DNA of 64,000 nt from Podospora bellae-mahoneyi (GCF_035222275.1 NC_085886.1:2418001-2482000), one strand, 5' to 3'. Positions 22,730-34,187 are shown, counted from the stretch's first letter. The notes: generated by a model not told the origin, from the sequence alone. Made by a program: numbers and translations.

Positions 22730-25323
22730 ATGAGTGGGGATCAGCCAGTTTCCAGGTGCGCTCCCATACTCCCTCCCTTGAGTCGGTGGAAGGTATGTAT
22801 GTTTCCGTGCTGATCTCAGGTGCCTGCAGCTTTGGCGACCCAGACGCTCAGCCGCCCACCCCTAAACAAACACCAACATTATCAATTTTCCCGAGTCCTC
22901 GTTTCGAAACACCAAAGAACAACGCGGGACGATTAGACGAGCCTGGAGGCTGGACTCCTCATTTTGCCGAGGATTACTCCGTCTTCAACTCGACCCCGGG
23001 GAACCTGAGGGGCAGCCAGCATCCCTTTCCCGATTTTGGTCCAGCAACCCCATACCTTGGTTCGGCCCACAAACGGACGTTGTCTACTGGGGAAACGTTT
23101 TCGCCCACCACCAACTTGCAGCTACCGTCTGTGGAACCGTCCGAAATCCTACGATCCTCTCCGAGCCAACTATCAACGCCAACCTTTCAACAATTAACTC
23201 CCGCCAGCCGAAATTCAGATACTGCTGAGAGGACGTCAAAGAAGGTGCGGCGTGGAACAGTGGTTGAGCAATCTCAGGGACAAACAGCAACCCCGCCGCC
23301 CTCTGGCCGGAAGGGTAAACGGAAACTCGCTCCCAAACTCGATACGTCCGCCATGCAGAATGATCAGGGCTACGGCCACCCAGACTTTTTGGCGACTGCC
23401 CAGCCACAAATGGGCAACTTCGTGACCAACCCTGGCGACATGTTTTCTTATCCCTTATCAGCACCGGCCGCCGGTCCAGGATATGCACCACAGCGGTCGT
23501 TTTGGGACCAGGATCCCAACATGGGAGGGATGGAAGTTGATTTTAGTGCCAATGGCGCCAATGGTGGCGATATGTTCCAAAACCAGACACATCAACCTCT
23601 CACCCCAGTCGACTGGGCAAATGCCAATCTGATGCAGGCACAGGACGCCATGGTCGGTCATGAAAACGGTCATGTTACTACTGGAAATCACCAAGCTCCC
23701 CTTATATCACAAGCGCCTATGCCTGCCCTCGAAACTTCAGCCCCCGAACAAGCCATGTTCGCGGTTGATTATTCCACGACCATGGAAGACAACTTTGGAA
23801 TGAACAGTAGCGGCGGCGCGGTAAACCCCGGGCTCATCTTCAGCCGGCCGCACTCAGCCAATATGGATGCCATCTCTCATGACCAGTCTATGCAAGTCCC
23901 TATCGCACCTCGCCCTCAAACGAGTCAAGACTTTGTCCAGCCAACGAGCAGGGCACCATCAGCGCAAAGAATAGTGACAACATCCCGAGGCGAGCTTCGT
24001 CGTTCGTCAAGCACGAGGACCGTGCCTTCAAGCAGACCAGACCGAGCTCTGGCTAGCTCACCAATCAAGTCGGTTGGACGACCTGGCCTCTCACGAAGCT
24101 TCAGCGAAAATAGAGGGAAGAAGCAGTCGAGCCGACCAGCTCTGCCCACTCTTGCCCCAGCTCCTCGTCCACAATCACAACTGGTGAGCAACGCTGGCGT
24201 AGGTGCCAACCGGCCGATTATAAGCCAACCTTCCCGTCCAAGTGGAAGGACATCTCCCCTGAAAAGCCAGCAACACTCCCGACTGTCCAGCTTGACATCC
24301 ATCCCAGAGTCCGCGGGTCCAAGAATGCGAACCCAAGCGAAGTTCACCATTGATGCCAACGGCAGAGCAAGAGTGGAAACCACAGTCGTTGTAGAAACAG
24401 AAGAGCCAACCAGTGCAAAAAAGCGCCAGGGCTCCCAAGACGGCAGCCAACGTAGGAGGTGGACTCCCTCCGACGAGGAAGATGACTCTTCCTCTACCGA
24501 TGACGAAGGCCCGATTATCATTCCTAGCAGAAACACCTCTTTTGCGCTCCCAGATCCGGTAAAACCCTCGATTGTCCATCCTTTTCACCGGGCGTCTCAT
24601 ACCGGCTCGTCGTACAGCGCTAGCTTCCAACACCAGGATGATGATAGCGATGGGGAGACGGTGGTGAATGTGAATGACCTCACGCCCACGGGAAAAGTGG
24701 CCGGGGACGCGATCAGTGAGCTGCAAAAGGTCAGGGAGGCACGGCAGCGGAGCGGGCAGTGGCCGCCGAGTTCTGCGCCAAAGGTGAGGAGGTCCTTTTC
24801 GGGGGTGGGGGGGTCGGGGAGTGCGAGTTTTGGGAATCATCAGCAGGGAGATTACAGGGGGAGTTATAATAATAGTAGCTTGAGTCCGGTTAGCATGACG
24901 GAGGGGAGTCTGCCCACGCCGACGGGGGAGAGGGGAGGGGGGATGAGGTGCGTTTGTGGGAGGGGGGAGGTGGGGAGGAATGAGCTGTTGGTTCAGTGGT
25001 ATGTGTGTTCCTTTTGAAGATTTTATGTGATGATGAAAGGGTGTGTGGGTTGCTAACATGGAGGCAGTCAATCGTGTGAGATGAACTTGCATGAACGGTG
25101 TGTGAATGCGACGGAGACGTCAATTTACATTTGTTCGTTTTGTGCGAATGTTACGACTGGGCATCCGGTGAGGGGTGGAGGTGGAGGGAGGGTTAGAGAA
25201 AGGGAGGGGGACAGGGAAAGGGGGCGTTATCATGGGCATGGGCATGTGCGGGTGGGAGGAGGGGGTTCGGGCTTGGGGATTACGAGTCCGTTGGCGCATA
25301 AGAATTTTAAGAGTTTTAGGTGA
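22730..25323 (+). CDS. PHD-finger protein
   Basis: Exons 22730-22755, 22830-24998 and 25068-25323 give 816 residues. Intron 1 (74 bp, GTGCGC..CTGCAG) joins MSGDQPVSS to FGDPDAQPPTPKQTPTL. Intron 2 (69 bp, GTATGTG, GCTAAC, GGCAG) lies inside the PHD finger. Without this second splice the domain is cut in half. The joined finger runs from CVCGRGEVGRNELLVQ through CQSCEMNLHERC to YICSFC, a C4HC3 pattern with its His in place. PHD fingers usually read histone H3 tails. The finger sits at the extreme C-terminus, followed by a Gly/Arg-rich tail. The first 690 residues are disordered, Ser/Pro-rich, with a basic nuclear-localisation-like stretch (TSKKVRRG, GRKGKRKL at about 145-180). It is presumably a nuclear chromatin reader; the complex it belongs to is not evident. 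Confidence 0.85.
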
Positions 25324-25685
25324 TGGGGGGAGGGGATGGTGGTTGGTTTTGGGATTGGAAATGAATAATGGATATGATGACAAGATGGGATTGGATGGGA
25401 TGGGTTGGGAAAGGGATAGGATATGATATTTTGTACACGGTGAGAGTGAAAAGAAGTGCTGATGACGGTGGATTTTGGTGTTGTTTGACTTGTAGCAAGG
25501 CTGGAGTATTGTTGCTTGGTTATGGTGGCGGACTAGAGTCATTGGAGATACCCTGATGTTGTATGTATTGATGTTTGATGGATTATGATGGGTGTTTGGT
25601 TGGTGATACTCCGTATATTCACACATTCTTGCTCGCTTCTCCTCGATTTTCATACTGCTTGTCTCTGAGAACAAGGGGGTTCTTC

Positions 25686-25698
25686 AGGGTTAGGGTTA
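25686..25698 (+). promoter_or_regulatory. telomere-repeat-like motif upstream of TDP1
   Basis: Two TTAGGG-type units in tandem, 845 bp upstream of the TDP1 ATG. In fungi such interstitial words can bind Tbf1/TRF-like factors. That role is inferred, not shown. Confidence 0.3.
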
Positions 25699-26015
25699 TT
25701 ACGTATGGGAACAGAAGGCTGACACGTGAAATGAGGCGATGCTAGTTCCGGTGAGATTAGACTATAGACAATTGGAGTTTGTGACATTGACAGCTGTCTT
25801 GAAGGCTAGTTCAAGATGTCGGCAGTCCTGACTGCTGGCCATAGGGTGTAAAACGGTGTAGCCAAAGTTCAGCCTCGTAAGCCCACCTCTTGAGTTTGAG
25901 ACTCAACAATATTTTCTGTTCTCGGATGAGATTCTGATTGCAACGCCAAAATGACCGTTGGTGACACACCTTCGTCCCTCTCTGTTTTCTTGAGCGGGTG
26001 ATATGTCGGGGAAGG

Positions 26016-26023
26016 TCACGTGA
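26016..26023. promoter_or_regulatory. TCACGTGA palindromic E-box upstream of TDP1
   Basis: A perfect 8-bp palindrome of the class bound by bHLH factors such as Cbf1, 520 bp upstream of the TDP1 start codon. A second CACGTG lies at 25723. Binding is inferred from the motif only. Confidence 0.3.
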
Positions 26024-26542
26024 GCGCGCGTCGTCTGCTCCTCTGCCAGTTGTCCCTGCCTCGATTTACTGAATCGCGATCCACGTCACACATGCCAACA
26101 TCTTCCCCTCCCAAAAAGGAAACAGCCCCCCACATTGAGGGACGTGAGGACAAAGCAACCGCAGATACTCAGTGAGCCTCAAACTCATTCCCAAGCCCAA
26201 TTAGGCCTTTGTTTTTCTTTGAAAGCCTGAACCTCGACCTCATTCAAGCTGCAGTGTTGACGAAAAAGACACTGGAGTCGGTGTGTTAGTATTTAGGACT
26301 CGGCTGCTCACATTTGAAAGGGAAAGCAGTTACATCGCGACCGCCAGCGAGATATTTCACCTACCCGGTACCTATTGACTTCATCCCCGAACCTTTACTT
26401 TACACCTGAGCACACTGTATCGCCACGCAACTCACAAACCAAAAAAAAAAAAAAAAAAAAGCATATACTTGAGAAGTTTCCAGCCTCTCATCTTCTTCCC
26501 TTTCAATCCTCCTTTTCCCCTCTCACTTCTGCCACACCGAAC

Positions 26543-29500
26543 ATGTCGGAAGAAAGGCAGGTCATCGACCTCGGCGGGAGCGACTCCGAGGATGAGGACC
26601 TTCGCATCGCCATCGCTCTCTCCCTCGGCCAGGACCCAGGTTCGCGACGTACCAATACTCCAAGGAAACACGAGACCATCGACCTGACCCTTGATGATGA
26701 GTCACCAGCCGCCGGGGACACTGCTGGACCAAGTAGACCTAGTGGTGAGGATACCCAGGTCCGGGACCAGCCTGTCCCCGCAGTCATGACGACCTCGACT
26801 TCTGCCTCACAGCAATCTGATACTCCTACGGCCTCTCAGGCGTTAGCAACGGGCCTCTCGGCGCTCGGGTTGGACAGGAAGAAGATGGAGGAGGAAAGAC
26901 TTGCTCGACTTGCCCAGAGGAAGAGAAAGGCATCACTTGAGGCGCCGGCTCCGTATTCCAGTTTGGACACCCGGTCGACTCAGATTCCGAGAATGTTGGG
27001 TGACGAGGGGATTTTTTCCCACAGCAAGGGTCGAGGGGATAAGAACGATACTGGCTCTTTAACTCCAGCAGTCAAGGCCAGTTCAAGAGGGATGGATAGC
27101 TCAGGGGCCAGTCATGGGAGCACATGGGGGTTAGCAAATGCAGTCGAAAAATCAGTCAGTGACAGCACTCACAGTAATTCCAACCGTATCCTTCCACCCA
27201 GGTCATCTCCGACCAGCCATCAAGTTCAAACCCTCCCATATCCCCGCGGCGTCATCAAGAAGACTTGGATCTACCCAAGCTACCCGCGGGCTGGCGACGA
27301 TGTCAAGATTGAAGAAGTCCTTCAGAAGGATATTCTCGAGCTGGCCGTTATCAGCTCGTTTCAGTGGGATGAGGATTGGATGCTGTCCAAGATTGATATC
27401 TCAAGGACTAAGCTGTATCTGATTGCTTTTGCGAAGAGTGAGGCGCAGGTAAGATATATACATACATATATATATCCCCACACACACCGGAATGGACCAG
27501 GACCCCGTTTATACTTACAAAGATACGATTATTTAGAAGAACGAGATGAGGAATAATGTCCCAAAGAGCAGGATCCGGTTTTGTTTTCCGGCCATGCAGG
27601 CTGTGGGTGCGATGCATTCGAAGCTGATGCTGCTCAAGTATGAGGGTTATTTGAGGGTTGTGGTTCCGACGGGGAATTTCATGTCGTATGACTGGGGGGA
27701 GACGGGGACGATGGAGAATGTAAGAGTTGATGTGATTGTGTGTTTTGGGGTCGTCATGTCCTGTTTTTGAACCACCTGGCTGTATAGTCGGATCATGAGG
27801 TTACTAACACGGGTTTCGTAGATGGTCTTCCTTATTGACCTCCCCAAGTTCAAGAACACGGAGGAGAGAGACGCGGTTCAGGGGGGCGGGCTCGGCTCCT
27901 TTGGCGAGGATCTCGTGTATTTTCTGATGGCTCAGGGGGTTGATCCGTTGTTGATCAATAGCTTGCGGAGCTATGACTTTTCGGAGACGAGGAGATATGG
28001 CTTTGTTCATACCATGTGAGTACCTGGTTTTGTATCTGTGTTTTGTCAGCCTTTTTCTTTTTTTTTTTTTTTTTTTTGTATTGCGGGTAGTTTCCGTCTT
28101 CAAGCATTGCATATGTCTTCCAGCTGGTTGCCTGGGTAAGCTACCTGGTGGGAGACAGCTTCCAGAGGTTTTGTTTTTCCCATGACAGCATGGGAATGCC
28201 GGGTCATGATGACTGGCAGTTTGTGGAAGGCCAAGTGGTACACGACAAGTGTAGTCTTGGGGGTAAAGACGGGGGCTTGTTGTTGATTCCTCGCTTCTTT
28301 TTTGCTCTTGTTATTCTTCTCGCGCCCGTCTTGTAACCTCTTATCATCTCACTATCTTCTTCTACCCGGCGATCACTTGTTACGTCACAGGCAACACCTT
28401 TCTGGCCTGAAGATGGAGACATGGACTCGTGTGCCAAGCGGCCACATGGGCGGAGAAAAACAAAATGAATGGAGAGAGCTGGTGGTGATTGAGAGATAGA
28501 AAGGGCTGAGAGAGTAAAGGAAATTGGGGAGGTGCCCAAGTGGACGCCAGAGTGGATGTGTAGACTCTGGGAAAGCCATCGGGAAGCAGGCTGGCCAGCA
28601 ATTTGGGATGTGTTTTCCTCATTCACAAGTTCCGGTTGCATCACCCCCAGTTTGAGGTTATATTCAGGGATCAGGAAACAGTATTGCTTACGTTCTGTTC
28701 AACATTCACACTCTTTCACTCGTACATTGCGCTCTCTACCTAGTCTTTTTACCACATCATCGAAGCAAAAAATGATTCCTTTTAGAAAAAGAAGAGGAAA
28801 TCATCAAGGATGATAGCATAGGTAGCTAACTGCTTCTAGTGTCGGCTCTCATACCACAGATGAGGCTTGGAAAAGGACTGGTGAGTGTTGCTCGTCCAGG
28901 TTTGGCGATGGCCATCTATATGGCCCATGATCGGTGATGTGGCTCAAGGTTGGTGGTGATGGCTAACGGTCTGATGTAGGATACCCTGGCCTCGGTCGGG
29001 CAGTCGCCGCTCTCGGTCTCGCGTCCAGTGACCCCATCGAGCTCGATTACGTGGTATGTCGTCTCCCCCTTCCACCTTGTAGACCGAGATGAAGATCTAA
29101 TGAAGATTGTGCAGTGCTCTTCGCTCGGTTCTGTGAATAGTAGCGTGATCAACTCGCTCTATTACGCCTGTCAAGGTAGGTCGACTTGCCTCGTGATACA
29201 TTCATCACGACAACGACAACAACGACGGCAACGATGACGACTTGTTTTGTTTGGATTACGGGTCGACCCAAGGGTACTGACAAACACACAGGCGACTCTG
29301 GCCTCAAGGAATTATCAACCCGAACCCCGGCGCACAAGAAAGTGTCTGACGATGACGTGTTGGATCATGTCAGGGTGTACTACCCTTCGGAGAGGACGAT
29401 TGTGACCAGCAAGGGAGGGAGAGACGTACGTGGCTGCATATCGAAGGTTTTCGGATGCTTCGCATGACTGCTGACATTGTGGATTAGGGCGCCGGAACGA

Positions 29501-30109
29501 TATGCTTTCAGGAAAAGTGGTGGAAGGCGTCGGGCTTTCCGAGGGAGGTGCTGCGTGACTGTCGATCGAGGAGGGAGGGAGTCGTAATGCATTCCAAGGT
29601 GGCGTTTGTGGGCCGGGGGGGAGGGAGGCGTGGGTGGATGTATCTGGGAAGTGGGAACCTTTCGGAGAGTGCTTGGTAAGTTTGGGGACATATGGCTGGA
29701 TGTGGGTGTCGTTGTCGTGGGTGCGTGTGACTAACGTGGTGATGGTAGGGGGCGGCTGACGAGGGAGAAGGCTGGCGGTGGGGTGAGACTGAACTGTCGG
29801 AACTGGTACGTGCTTTGTGTTTTGGGTTTTGTCAGGGGGAAGTGACCGTGCTTTGTTGGGGGGGGTGGCTTGGGGGGTGTGTTTTGTTGATGGGGAGATG
29901 GACTGGGTTAAGGAAAGACCATGGCTAACGACGGACCGGTGGGTTGGGTGTTTAGGGAGTGTGGCGTTATTTTCCCTGTTGAGTCATCACTGGCCGGGGG
30001 TGACAGCTGGGAGGCGTTTGAGAAGGCTGTGCCCGTGCCGATGGTTGTGCCGGGGGAGAGGTTTGGGATGCCGGGGAGTGAAGGGGGGTTGGTGCCGTGG
30101 TTCAACTGA
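26543..30109 (+). CDS. tdp1: tyrosyl-DNA phosphodiesterase 1
   Basis: Ten exons, all in phase: 26543-27448, 27537-27719, 27822-28015, 28840-28880, 28980-29053, 29115-29175, 29292-29425, 29488-29675, 29749-29805, 29956-30109; 663 residues. TDP1 removes trapped topoisomerase I peptides and other adducts from DNA 3' ends in the nucleus. Both HKD catalytic motifs are present: AMHSKLMLL (about residue 328, with VPTGNFMSYDWGE after it) and VMHSKVAF (about 565, with YLGSGNLSESAWG after it). Other family words span junctions, for example FVHTIVGSHTTDEAWKRTGYPGLGRA and NCRNWECGVIFPV. The N-terminal 300 residues are disordered and begin with VIDL plus acidic residues (7-19), a UIM-like DLRIAIALSLG (19-29) and TIDLTLDDE (45-53). 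The start at 26543 is preferred because the upstream frame is poly-Lys leader. Intron 3 is 824 bp, about ten times the usual size here. Confidence 0.95.
28016..28839 (+). other. unusually large intron 3 of TDP1
   Basis: Bounded by GTGAGT and GGTAGCTAACTGCTTCTAG. The flanking exons join in frame through ATT-GTC-GGC inside a conserved stretch, so no exon is missing. It contains a T tract of about 20 near 28055-28078 and an antisense open frame of 146 codons (28204-28644) with no recognisable domain. No terminal repeats were found by eye. Confidence 0.8.
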
Positions 30110-30806
30110 CATATTAGGTTCAGTGGGGGCATGCGATACCATGGGGCTTTATTGGCTCTACGATTTTCGGCCATGTTGGCATGGAGGTGATTCACCTGTT
30201 GTGTGGTGACGATGATACTGTATCAACAACTGAAAAACTCTGTTTCTGCGTGAGCACGATTTACAGAGGTACATGAGGGAGTCTCGATGCCTTGTTATGG
30301 GTGGTGGGGGGGTGGAGTCAATGTCACTGAAGTCTAATCAAGCAGAGTTTGTCTTCACAGGAGGGTGTCCACTTCGTTGTTGGGAGATAGGCGGACGGCG
30401 CGCGCATGAGAATCTTGAGGGTGAGTACATGTGTTTTTTTGAACTTTGTTTTGGTGACGGCTTCAACCTAGGGTGGGCGAGGGCGGTGGAGCATGCTGTG
30501 GGTACCGTCAGAGCCAGAGCCTGGGCCGTGTCATGATGGTAATTAGCTCGTGATATGAGATTAGGCGATATGCTAGTCGCTGACCTTGATAGGAGACATG
30601 AAGGTCACGAAGATGATTGCATGCGCAGAGGGACCGCCATGAGAGCAGAACCGGATCCGGCGAGATGCTGGTGAACAGCTCGTGGCGACAGGGCGATTAG
30701 GCTGGTTGCGTTTGGGGAACATGGCACGCACAGTGAAGCTTGAACATCCCTGGCACGGAGCCGTTTGGTTAAAGTTCACGATTGCAATTGCCTGCCGCGG
30801 GCTTTT

Positions 30807-30906
30807 GCCTTGAGGATGAGGCTCTGGCCTTGAGGATGAGGCTCTGGCCTTGAGGATGAGGCTCTGGCCTTGAGGATGAGGTTCTGGCCTTGAGGACGGG
30901 GCTCTG
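30807..30906. repeat. 20-bp minisatellite, five copies
   Basis: Five head-to-tail copies of GCCTTGAGGATGAGGCTCTG. The first three are identical, the fourth differs by one base and the last by three. The array is open on the minus strand (repeating ILKARASSSRPEPHPQGQ) but shows no link to a gene. Confidence 0.95.
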
Positions 30907-33345
30907 GAACAGCCTTATGGGGCAGGTAGGCGGGTGACGACTGGGGGCGGCATACAGAGGAGAGTGAGTGGCTCACGACCTACCAGCTGGCAGATTTTGG
31001 GAAAATCTCGGGACCGAGGAGCAGATGGATTTTTCCGGTCTTTGGGGGTTACCTCGGTAACGGTTAGGCTTCCGGAAATCGTTATTGGTGAAAGAGTTCG
31101 GGACAGAGGGCCTTTTCGACGTTCGGGACGAGATGAGACATTACCACCGCGGTTTTGAACAGGAGCTTATGGGATGTCGAGGGCTCGTTTTTGACGACGG
31201 CTTTGGCCAAGGGGGGTTTGGGTGAGAATAAGTCCCAAAAAAGGCGTTGTGTGTATATGTGATTGGAATAGGGATTGGGTGATATGGGCGTGTCAGGAGA
31301 GGAGGCAACTTGGCGCGAGGTGGAAGATGGGGAGAGGAGCAGTCACGGTAAAGGGAGGCGTGTTTTGGGTCCATGTCTGTTGTTTGGCCGTAATTTGTTT
31401 GAGCACAGGGAGTGAGCATTGCAGATTTTAGGACTACAGCGCCACGACTTCTTGGGGTAGACAGAATATTTCTCTACAAGTCTGGGGCTCATTTCTTTTG
31501 GTCGGTGGCGACGGAGTGGGGAGAGGATTGAACGTGGGTGCTTTACAAGATACCTTTGACTGTGGTGGCCCACAGGAGGCAGGACCTCATGGTGCTCCAC
31601 CCATGTCTCCGAGAAAGGAAGTGCTCCAGACATATAAATGGACCAGTTAACAGCTAAAAAATACCACGTTTACCAGCCTTCAGTCACACCAAGTACAGCA
31701 AGCTCCCGCCATGCTTTTAACCATGATTTTACAATGATGTTTTATTGCCTTCGAATTAGCATAGGTCAGGGTCGATATGAGAAACTCTATTGTTTTAATC
31801 GCAAAATTTGCCATTTGTAGCTAAAGTCTTTTCTGACCACTTGAATGAATTATCCGCAAGAGTCTTGATGATCGAGGTGCAAGGAAAATTCCCCATGGCA
31901 TCAGGCTACTCAGGAAGTGAGGATTCAAGACATGGAGTGGATCACAAGTTGTCCCGCCAACCAGCCACTATTTACTTGAAAAGGGGCAGACCCACTTTTC
32001 CCCCATGACAGCAATCCATGTATGACCTCAATCACCCCGTTTCCTGCAATGCGAACAAAGGCAAAGATCTTTGTAATACTAGACTTGAAATGTATATTAA
32101 TCTTCCATCCGCTTTGGAGCCGATGTTGTCCTAGTTCCTAGAGGAGCAACAGAATGAAACGAGACGGTTCTCCACGATGGCAAAGTTAATTAAACTGACC
32201 TTGTTGGAATCATATCCTCTGACACTCAACGACACTAGAGCACTTGATAGGTGGCCATGATGTTTCCTTGATGGTCATATCTCCCTCCCTCGTCTTTTGA
32301 TTGGAGAAGAGCATTCGGAGTAGTGACCAGAACTGCAACTGCCAGATGCTGTTTGATCTGCCTGATGGTAAAGGCTCATTCTGCAAGAGGTGGGATCGGC
32401 TAGTTCGCATTCCACGCTGCTGTGATTGTCTACCTAGCTGCCCTGGTCTAGAACATATACTCTCTGAATCTGGTAGCGGATATGCTGAACAACATGTTAG
32501 CTTAGGTGGCGTTGAAAGAAACAGTCTGCTAGGGACCTGCCTCACGGAGCGTCCCGTGGAAAGCATGTTGTTGATGAAACTCTTTCAACGGTACGTTAGT
32601 AGGTAGAACGGTCCACTCAAACAGTGTGGATTAGGTTTGGAATCGTATGAATTGCAACCTTGCCTTGCGATGTGTTAGGCTGTGTAGCGATCAACCATCC
32701 CAAAGCGAAACCAGGGCAGCACGACCGGGCGCGAGGATACCTGGCTGTCTTTCAACAAAGGTATTGTTAGCAAGGCTTGCCCAAATTTCAGGCTGTCTTG
32801 AGTGTCGAAGACTACACATGACAAACCGTGATGGCTGAGTGTTTCTTACCAGGTAGATACTGTCTCGCAGGTTTAAACTTTGAGCAACAACTCCCTCCAT
32901 CCTTCATGGTGCTCCCGCCATGGCCGTTGGAAAGCAGCCATGTTGCTCACGTACGTGAGGCTCAATTCAATATTCAACTTGATGCGCAAAGTGCCCGATG
33001 GGCAAACACATGTCACTTCCAGTGATAGGGCCTATCAGGCGGGGGACAGCGGGCGCAGATAGGTAAACTCCCAGACCCACTCGGGCTGGCTCCAAAGGGC
33101 GCAAGAGGCTGAAAAGCAGGCGCATTGGAAACTGGAAGTCGGCCCTCCACCAAAGTACCAAAGTACCTGGGCTCCGCTTGGTGGGGTACACCGCACCTAA
33201 CCTCAGACGTCGAAATAAGCTTTGCGCTAGGCAGGGATCCAAGTTCGGCCTCCATCTCCACCCCCGAGCACTTGCGACAGCAGGCATTCGATTTGGGTTT
33301 TGCGATGGGAACGGCTGAAATTTGTCCCTGAAATTATCAACAGAG

Positions 33346-33909
33346 TCACAAAGCCGCCAGGCTTCTCATGCCGGCCAGCATCCCCAAGAGGTCTGGCAGA
33401 CAGGGGTCGTAATAGCTGGCCAGTTTCCGCCTTGTGTTCCAGACGACGGCGTGATCCAGATGGAACGACGCCAATACAGCCCGGGTATGCCCATCTTACG
33501 TCACCGTGCTGTCCCGACTGATGGTGCCCTGGAAATGATCGAATAATGCCACCTTGCGACCAAGACAGCATAGTCCACTGCCTCGTATCTGAAGTCGGGC
33601 TTTTGGTAATCGCCGGTCATCTGGGCCGACAGAAGGAGGCCATCACAGGGAGACAGGAAACCCATCTTCAGCTCGGTCAGCACCTCATGGCAGTGACTAA
33701 CGCAAGGAACCCGTCAAGAACACAATATACTTCAGGTTCCTGAAAGTCAATAAAGATGCCAGGGATGTCTGACAAGCAAGAGAAACCCTTCTGCAGAGAA
33801 CTACGGGTAGGCGGTAGGGACGGGACGCAGAAGCTTGATCCTGAGCTTTCGCAAAGAAGCTTGACGCCATCTCCCTTTTGCTCGTTCGTCCGAAGGCCAA
33901 CGGCAACAT
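33346..33909 (-). pseudogene. possible gene relic (coding-like fragments in shifting frames)
   Basis: Reading right to left on the minus strand, 33909-33697 opens MLPLAFGRTSKREMASSFF and ends YIVFLTGSLR next to a GTTAGT donor-like word. The next fragment reads MTGDYQKPDFRYEAVDYAVLVA (about 33617-33552). A third, from 33552, reads VALFDHFQGTISRDSTVT, meets TAA at 33498-33496, and continues in the same frame as DGHTRAVLASFHLDHAVVW up to GMLAGMRSLAAL and a TGA at 33348-33346. Third positions are GC-rich, as in real genes of this window. The pieces lie in different frames, and the introns needed would be unusually short. This is either a decayed gene or a multi-exon gene I could not resolve. I do not recognise the family. 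Confidence 0.3.
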
Positions 33910-34167
33910 AGTCGAGTTTGTAGAATACTAGATACCTATATGAAGGCGCTCCCCTCGAGCTCTTCTGTTCCGTCGACACCCTGCCAGCGCAAAAGGCACG
34001 CCAATCTTATCAACGCACGCGCCTGCAGCAGAGGCCAAAGCGAGGGCGAAACCGAAAGGGCCGAAACGACCAAGACGGGCGGGGGGAATACGATCGAGCA
34101 AGGCCCCTCGATCCTCGCTCAGCGGACAGTCCGGACGCCCCGCTGCCTGGTTGGGAGTTCCGATAGC

Positions 34168-34187
34168 CTACCTAGGTACCTAGGTAG
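34168..34187. repeat. perfect 20-bp palindrome of CCTAGGTA type
   Basis: CTACCTAGGTACCTAGGTAG is its own reverse complement. Single CCTAGGT words also occur elsewhere in the window (about 10.98 kb), and short TAGGTACC-type repeats are common in ascomycete intergenic DNA. It may be a dispersed repeat seed or a binding site. Confidence 0.85.

Larger units (their letters stand above)
25324..26542. other. TDP1 promoter region
   Basis: No gene is supported. Notable words are AGGGTTAGGGTTA at 25686-25698 (two telomere-type repeats), CACGTG at 25723-25728 and the palindrome TCACGTGA at 26016-26023. A 19-base poly(A) run lies at about 26442-26460, about 80 bp before the TDP1 start codon. Confidence 0.5.

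Noticed and set aside
28016-28813. T tract in the TDP1 intron as the tail of a retroposed element
   Set aside because: No target-site duplication, element body or terminal repeats were visible; poly(T) runs are common in this genome's introns and leaders.
31620-32300. AT-richer stretch as a RIP-mutated transposon
   Set aside because: Composition shifts only mildly, no transposase or integrase fragments were recognised, and no terminal repeats were found. A RIP-index calculation would settle it.
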